A DNA stretch of 11,038 bases, taken from NCBI GenBank assembly GCA_023266715.1, contig JAHFPK010000065.1:1-11038 (forward strand), written 5' to 3'. Shown in pieces: positions 6,703-11,038 of the stretch (positions are counted from its first letter, which is position 1; every line of letters begins with the position of its first letter). The translations under genes and the position numbers were made by a program. The DNA is from Hyphomicrobiales bacterium (lineage in GTDB: Bacteria; Pseudomonadota; Alphaproteobacteria; Rhizobiales; Aestuariivirgaceae). The notes beneath the pieces are model-generated. The model ran no database searches and was not told where the DNA came from. It saw only the letters and a program-made list of their open reading frames with translations.

Positions 6703-8028
6703 TCAGAAACTGTCGGCAATCCAGCGTCCAACCCGCTTGACATAGCCCTGCTGGGCGTGGGCCAGGCTTTTTGCGGCCTGAGCCGGAATGGAGCAGTGCC
6801 TGTCGGGTTTCAACCCATAGGCTAGGAGGCCGACGGCCACCGAAAATCCTGGATTGCGCCCCGCATCCGGCATTCCGGACGCCGGCTTGGGCATGCCCAG
6901 ACGAACCTGCCTGTCCAGCCAAAGCCCCGCAACTTCACCAACTCCGGTCAACTGGCTGGCCCCGCCCGAAAGAACCACCCGCTGTCCGCCCAAATGCGCC
7001 ACCGGACATTGCTTCAGGCGCTCGGCCACCAGTTCAAAAATTTCATCGATGCGCGGCCGGATGATACTCGTCAGCACCGAGCGCGGAACCTTTTGAACCG
7101 TATCCACGCCGCGCTCGCCCAGAAGCGGAACCGAAAGCAGCTCCCGCTCATCGGTACTTGTTGCAAGGGCGCTGCCCCACAGGGTTTTCATCCGTTCCGC
7201 ATGCGCCAGCGAGGTCGAAAGCCCCCGCGCAATATCATTGGTCACATGCATGCCGCCGACAGGAACGCTATCGGCAAAAACCAGGTTTCCCTCATGGAAA
7301 ATACCGATGCCTGTAGTGGCCCCGCCCATTTCAATCAGAATGGTGCCAAGCACGGTCTCGTCTTCCGCCAGAACCGCCTTGCCGGCGGCATAGGGCGCAA
7401 TGACATAGCCTGTGACCGAAAGATGGGCCCGCTCAATGGCAAGCGCCAGGTTTCGCAAATGGGCGGAGTCGGCAGAGACAACGCCAAGCTCGACGCTCAG
7501 GCTTTCGCCATGCATCCCAAGCGGTGCAGAAATACCGTTGACATCATCAAGCTGGTATTGAACCGGGGCCAAATGCAGCACGGTGCGCCGCGAAGGAGTG
7601 ATTTGTGCCACCGCCGATGAAATTACCGTATCAACATCCCGCGGGCTTATCCCATTTCCCTCAAGAGTGATTTGACCGGTGTAGCAGGTTGATTGCGGCC
7701 GCCCGCCTGAAACATTTACATAGACTTCCGAAATGGTCTGCTGCGCCATGCGCTCCGCCGCGTCGACGCTGAGGCGAATGGCACGCTCTGCTTCATCGAC
7801 ATTAATAATGGAACCATTGCGGACACCGCGCGAAATCTGGTATCCAAAGCCCAGAATCTTCAACAATTTCTGCTCCTGGGCGCCGGGCATTTTGTGCTTT
7901 GCCGGCACGGTCTCGGCGATAAGGCAGGAAATCTTCGAGGAGCCGATATCCAGCGCGGCAAATATGCTGCGCTTGTCAGCTGCCGTTCCCCGTCCTGTTG
8001 ATTTGCCATGCAATTGCACCACCGTCAT
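6703..8028 (-). CDS. ftsA: Cell division protein FtsA
   Basis: FtsA is an actin-like ATPase that tethers FtsZ filaments to the inner membrane and recruits later divisome proteins. The 441-residue protein has phosphate-1 motif LDIGSSK (26-32), the FtsA-specific 1C region (about 100-190, with SGGRPQS at 107-113), phosphate-2 LIEMGGATTGIGIF (231-244) and adenosine motif LSGGASQLTG (353-362). A C-terminal amphipathic helix, YVKRVGRWI at 429-437, is the membrane-targeting sequence. In phosphate-2 the usual Asp is Glu233, a conservative change. FtsA proteins vary here, so I still expect a working protein. The ATG at 8028 is 21 bp after the ftsQ TAG, with GGGAAG (8043..8038) 9 nt upstream. It sits in one unit with ftsQ and precedes ftsZ. 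Confidence 0.98.
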   Translation of the reverse strand: MTVVQLHGKSTGRGTAADKRSIFAALDIGSSKISCLIAETVPAKHKMPGAQEQKLLKILGFGYQISRGVRNGSIINVDEAERAIRLSVDAAERMAQQTISEVYVNVSGGRPQSTCYTGQITLEGNGISPRDVDTVISSAVAQITPSRRTVLHLAPVQYQLDDVNGISAPLGMHGESLSVELGVVSADSAHLRNLALAIERAHLSVTGYVIAPYAAGKAVLAEDETVLGTILIEMGGATTGIGIFHEGNLVFADSVPVGGMHVTNDIARGLSTSLAHAERMKTLWGSALATSTDERELLSVPLLGERGVDTVQKVPRSVLTSIIRPRIDEIFELVAERLKQCPVAHLGGQRVVLSGGASQLTGVGEVAGLWLDRQVRLGMPKPASGMPDAGRNPGFSVAVGLLAYGLKPDRHCSIPAQAAKSLAHAQQGYVKRVGRWIADSF

Positions 8029-8049
8029 TACCCAACACTTCCCTGCCTG

Positions 8050-8937
8050 CTACTCGTTCTGGCTCACCTTGAGCTTCGGCTTCTCGGCAGCGGTTTCCGT
8101 AATCTCGGCGATCCCCACGATCACCCGCCCCGGGAAGCGCAAATCCACGCTTCTGATGCCCTTGGAAAGCAAATGCTGGCTGGACTCCAGCGCCGCCAAT
8201 CGCGCCAGCGCTCCCGCCACATTTTTCTCCGGCAAAAGAATGGTGATGCCGTTGTCGAGATAAAGATTCCACCTGCGCTGCCCAACGCGGGCAGCACCAT
8301 TCATTTTCAATGATAGGTCAGGAGAAACTTCCAGTTGGTTAACAAAATCTGCAACTTCAAACTGCGCCCCCTCGCCCGTCACCAATGGCAGCGCCGGTAG
8401 TTTGCCGGGCAAGACATTGCTCATGGCCGAACCCGAGCGGTCAATCACATAGTAGGAGCCTGCCCGCTGCCATACCGCGAACGGCACGCGCTCTTCCACG
8501 GAAATTTCAAGCTGGTTAGGAAAAAGCCGTTGCACCTGCGCCGTTGACACCCAGTCCAGATTTTCGAGCAGCGCCTTGGCGTTGGCCGCGTTGAATCCAA
8601 CCAAGCTTCCGCCCGGCTTGATATCCAAAGCATTGAGCACCATCGCCGCGTCCTGATGCACCAGCCCCTTGATCCGGATATCGTCGGCCGCAAATCCAAT
8701 AAGGCTCGACAGTTTGCCCGGCACTTTTGCCCACGGGCTGCCGTCATAATCGAGATAGCCACCCATAATAACACTGTGCAAAATCGTCATGCCCAGAAAC
8801 AGCACTGCGCCCGTGCGCGCCGCGAAACGCGCCGCTCTGGTCTGGCCAAAATCCAAAAAGCCGGAGCTCCGGCCGCGGGCATAGACCCGCGACGTCCTCT
8901 GATTTATCGGTTGATCGATGCGTCGTTGACCATCCAT
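8050..8937 (-). CDS. ftsQ: Cell division protein FtsQ
   Basis: FtsQ is a bitopic inner-membrane protein that joins FtsB and FtsL and links the Z-ring to septal peptidoglycan synthesis. The 295 residues comprise an Arg-rich cytoplasmic tail (1-42), one membrane segment (about 43-61) and a periplasmic POTRA domain (about 84-152, beginning DDIRIKGL and ending ISVEERVPFAVW). The FtsQ/DivIB beta domain follows (about 153-275), then a short Lys/Glu-rich tail. The start at 8937 lies 34 bp inside the end of ddl and is supported by GAGGAA 8 nt upstream. No internal ATG upstream of the membrane segment offers a shorter form. Low sequence conservation is normal for FtsQ; position between ddl and ftsA confirms the call. 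Confidence 0.96.
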   Translation of the reverse strand: MDGQRRIDQPINQRTSRVYARGRSSGFLDFGQTRAARFAARTGAVLFLGMTILHSVIMGGYLDYDGSPWAKVPGKLSSLIGFAADDIRIKGLVHQDAAMVLNALDIKPGGSLVGFNAANAKALLENLDWVSTAQVQRLFPNQLEISVEERVPFAVWQRAGSYYVIDRSGSAMSNVLPGKLPALPLVTGEGAQFEVADFVNQLEVSPDLSLKMNGAARVGQRRWNLYLDNGITILLPEKNVAGALARLAALESSQHLLSKGIRSVDLRFPGRVIVGIAEITETAAEKPKLKVSQNE

Positions 8938-9842
8938 GTCACCAGTTCCTCGAATGAATGCCCGGAATAGGCCGCGAGTTCCGGAACCAGTGAGGTTCCC
9001 GTCATTCCCGGCTGCGTATTGATTTCCAACAAGATCAGCTCGCCCGCCGGCCCCTGCGTATCGTCATAGCGGAAGTCCGCTCGGCTCACTCCGCGGCAGC
9101 CCAGCGCCCGATGGGCTGCCAATGAATATTGCTGGCATTTGCGATAAACGTCTTTGGGGATATCGGCCGGCAAGATGTGCTTCGAACCGCCGGGCGCATA
9201 CTTCGCCCGGTAATCGTAAAACCCAACCTTCGAAATAATGTCGATAACGCCGAGCGCCACATCCCCCATCACCGCGCAGGTGAGTTCCCTTCCCGGAATG
9301 AAACGTTCAGCCATTACATACGTGCCAAACAACTCGCGCTCCGCCAGGATCATGCTGGCCGGCCCATTCGATTGCTCCGTGACAATGTGAACGCCAACAC
9401 TGGAACCCTCGTCAACCGGCTTCAAGACGTATGGCAGCGCCATGGGATGGCGGACTGCTGCAACTTCAATTTCAACCAGCACGCTTTCGGCAACCGGAAT
9501 TCCCGCTTCGTGGAACAGGTGCTTCGACTTTTCCTTGTGCATGGCAAGTGATGACGCCAGCACACCCGAATGCGTGTAGGGAATTTGCAGGGTTTCCAGC
9601 AGGGCCGAGGCGCAGCCATCTTCACCCCATTTTCCATGGAGCGCATTAAAGGCCACATCGGGCCGTAGGTTTTGCAAATCGGAAAATATCGTCTCGCGCT
9701 TTACATCTATTTCCGTGACCTTGAATCCGGCCCGGCGCAGCGCGCCCGCGCAGGCTCCGCCTGATGACAGGCTCACTTCCCGTTCAGCCGACCAACCACC
9801 CATCAACACGGCAACATTGGTTTCCTGCGGATGCCGGTTCAT
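8904..9842 (-). CDS. ddl: D-alanine--D-alanine ligase
   Basis: This ATP-grasp enzyme joins two D-alanines into the dipeptide that MurF adds to UDP-MurNAc-tripeptide. From ATG at 9842 the product has 312 residues, typical of DdlB. Visible motifs are GGWSAERE (15-22, with the substrate-binding Glu20), HGKWGEDG (69-76), THSGVLASSLAMHK (90-103), ATP-binding K141 in VLKPVDEGSSVG, YDYRAKY (209-215), the metal-ligand region around D257 and LEINTQPGMT (272-281). After EDG the common xQG is CASA, a mild variant. A TTG 13 codons upstream (9881) keeps the frame open, but ATG is preferred because it forms an ATGA overlap with the murB stop and directly precedes the conserved N-terminus. AGGTGG and GCAGG lie 3-6 nt upstream. 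Its end overlaps ftsQ. Confidence 0.97.
   Translation of the reverse strand: MNRHPQETNVAVLMGGWSAEREVSLSSGGACAGALRRAGFKVTEIDVKRETIFSDLQNLRPDVAFNALHGKWGEDGCASALLETLQIPYTHSGVLASSLAMHKEKSKHLFHEAGIPVAESVLVEIEVAAVRHPMALPYVLKPVDEGSSVGVHIVTEQSNGPASMILAERELFGTYVMAERFIPGRELTCAVMGDVALGVIDIISKVGFYDYRAKYAPGGSKHILPADIPKDVYRKCQQYSLAAHRALGCRGVSRADFRYDDTQGPAGELILLEINTQPGMTGTSLVPELAAYSGHSFEELVTWMVNDASINR
8946..8951 (-). promoter_or_regulatory. Ribosome binding site of ftsQ inside ddl
   Basis: GAGGAA on the minus strand ends 8 nt before the ftsQ ATG at 8937. It lies within the ddl coding sequence and justifies the overlapping start of ftsQ. Confidence 0.7.
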
Positions 9843-10765
9843 ACGCCACCTGCCGGAATGCCTATGCGCTTGATCTCCCAATCAAGCTCGATGCCGGACG
9901 TGGCTTTAACCCTGGTGCGAATGGTCTCGCCAAGCTCTTCAATCTGTGCCGCGGTGGCGCCACCCTCATTGATCAGAAAATTGCAGTGCAACTCGGAGAC
10001 CTTGGCAGGGCCAATGGCAAAACCGCGGAGGCCCGCCTTGTCGATTAACTGCCAGGATTTGTTGCCCGGCGGATTTTTGAACGTCGAACCACCGGTGCGG
10101 CTTTTGATTGGCTGGGTTGCTTCGCGGCTGTCGGTAATCTTGTTCATGGCGGCCAGAATGTCGTCCTGCTTTCCCGCGCGCCCCTGCAACAGGGCTTCGG
10201 TGAAAATCAAATCCTCCGGTGCGCCACAATGCCGGTAAGAATATTTCATTTCCGCATTTGAAAGCACGTGCACAGTTCCCGCCCGATCTACCGCCCGAAC
10301 TTCAACCAGAACATCTTTTGTTTCGCTACCATAGGCCCCGCCATTCATCCGCAAAGCGCCACCTATGGTGCCCGGGATACCTCTCAGAAAGGTTAACCCA
10401 TCGATGCTATTGTCATAGGCGAAGCGGGCTGCGCGCACGTCCAGAACCGCAGTTCCAACCCGCACGCGATTGTCCGCCTCCGCTTTGATTTCAGAAAACC
10501 CTCGGCCCAGGCGAATAACAACACCGGGAATTCCACCATCACGCACCAGCAGATTCGAGCCGACACCGATGACATAAACGGGAACGTCTTTCGGCGTGGC
10601 ACGCAGGAATTCCGCAAGATCAGTCTCATCAAGCGGCGTAAACAAAACCTCCGCCGGGCCTCCAGCGCGAAACCAGGTCAAAGCGGCAAGCGGCGCATTG
10701 GCCTCAAGCCGTCCACGCACAGCGGGCAGCCTTTTGAGCAAAGCCTCTCCATCCAACCTTGGCAT
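9839..10765 (-). CDS. murB: UDP-N-acetylenolpyruvoylglucosamine reductase MurB
   Basis: MurB is a cytoplasmic flavoenzyme that uses NADPH to reduce UDP-GlcNAc-enolpyruvate to UDP-MurNAc, the second committed step of peptidoglycan precursor synthesis. The 308-residue protein (from ATG 10765) has FAD-binding motifs VGSNLLVRDGGI (68-79) and RGIPGTIGGALRMNGGAYG (128-146). It also has YRHC (177-180), the catalytic serine S227 in TGGSTFKNP, and a C-terminal GIELDWEIKRIG block (291-302) with E297 as the likely catalytic acid. The SxFKNP arrangement and short length fit the type II form. A TTG one codon earlier (10768) is possible, but ATG shares TGATG with the murC stop and has AGGGA 8 nt upstream. 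Its stop overlaps ddl. Confidence 0.98.
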   Translation of the reverse strand: MPRLDGEALLKRLPAVRGRLEANAPLAALTWFRAGGPAEVLFTPLDETDLAEFLRATPKDVPVYVIGVGSNLLVRDGGIPGVVIRLGRGFSEIKAEADNRVRVGTAVLDVRAARFAYDNSIDGLTFLRGIPGTIGGALRMNGGAYGSETKDVLVEVRAVDRAGTVHVLSNAEMKYSYRHCGAPEDLIFTEALLQGRAGKQDDILAAMNKITDSREATQPIKSRTGGSTFKNPPGNKSWQLIDKAGLRGFAIGPAKVSELHCNFLINEGGATAAQIEELGETIRTRVKATSGIELDWEIKRIGIPAGGV

Positions 10766-11038
10766 CAACGGGATCCCTTGCCGTCAAGGGCGGCCAGTTG
10801 TTCGGGCAATGCATAGGCCCATTGGCTGATCGTGCCAGCGCCCAGGCAAACCACAATGTCTCCCGAGTCAACTTGTCCACGTACCAGTGGCGCCAATTGT
10901 TCAGGCACATCAATTGTGTGAACCGAACGATGCCCACGCCCATGCAGTCCTTCGGCCAAGTGCGTATGCGTTGCTCCCTCAATGGGATTTTCGCCGGCTG
11001 CATAAACCGGTGCGAGGATAACTGAATCCGCATCATTA
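10765..11038 (-). CDS. murC: UDP-N-acetylmuramate--L-alanine ligase MurC, C-terminal end (partial)
   Basis: MurC adds L-alanine to UDP-MurNAc using ATP, the first amino-acid step of peptidoglycan precursor synthesis. Only the last 90 codons are inside the window; the frame is open to the right edge. The fragment begins NDADSVILAPVYAAGENPIE, matching the C-terminal domain of Mur ligases of this type. It continues through LVRGQVDSGDIVVCLGAGTI to the family-typical SQWAYALPEQL near the end. The TGA at 10767..10765 shares its last base with the murB ATG (TGATG), so the two genes are translationally coupled. The catalytic and ATP-binding domains lie outside the window. Confidence 0.95.
   Translation of the reverse strand, partial: NDADSVILAPVYAAGENPIEGATHTHLAEGLHGRGHRSVHTIDVPEQLAPLVRGQVDSGDIVVCLGAGTISQWAYALPEQLAALDGKGSR
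10774..10778 (-). promoter_or_regulatory. Ribosome binding site of murB inside murC
   Basis: AGGGA on the minus strand lies 8 nt before the ATG at 10765, within the last codons of murC. It supports ATG over the neighbouring TTG and fits coupled translation through the TGATG junction. Confidence 0.55.

Noticed and set aside
6994..7620. 208-codon plus-strand frame opposite ftsA
   Set aside because: It is antisense to conserved FtsA motifs with no family resemblance and no separate regulatory signals.
9843..9881. TTG-initiated extension of ddl by 13 codons
   Set aside because: The extension would be encoded entirely within murB; the ATG at 9842 forms a classic ATGA overlap with the murB stop and begins just before the conserved Ddl N-terminus.

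Overview
The window is a chromosomal segment of an alphaproteobacterium, most like the Hyphomicrobiales (rhizobial) type. It carries the distal end of the division and cell wall (dcw) cluster joined to a bamD-recN-ligA module. The alphaproteobacterial assignment rests on the gene order, the FtsZ C-terminal peptide (IPAFLRRQAN), the style of FtsA, FtsQ and BamD, and a possible CtrA/CcrM-type signature upstream of ftsZ. Every supported gene lies on the minus strand, so transcription runs from high to low coordinates. Base composition looks even across the genes. I saw no frameshift, insertion sequence, tRNA, rRNA, CRISPR array or phage gene.

Layout in transcription order: murC (3' end only, cut by the right edge), murB, ddl, ftsQ, ftsA, a 175-bp spacer with candidate regulatory sites, ftsZ, a 129-bp spacer with a strong inverted repeat, bamD, recN, ligA, then a 58-base fragment of an unidentified reading frame at the left edge. 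The murC-to-ftsA genes are tightly packed: murC/murB share TGATG, murB/ddl share ATGA, ddl/ftsQ overlap by 34 bp, and ftsQ/ftsA are 21 bp apart. recN and ligA are 3 bp apart. These junctions decide several start codons.

Functionally, MurC, MurB and Ddl make cytoplasmic peptidoglycan precursors. FtsQ, FtsA and FtsZ build the divisome that directs septal wall synthesis. BamD is the lipoprotein partner of the outer-membrane beta-barrel assembly machine. RecN and LigA act in DNA break repair and nick sealing. Most of this is conserved housekeeping content. The points worth a second look are the ftsZ upstream region (a near-consensus CtrA box overlapping a putative -10, a GANTC site and a GC-rich palindrome), and the absence of lpxC between ftsZ and bamD, where many alphaproteobacteria carry it. 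I found no evidence for a novel multi-gene system here.
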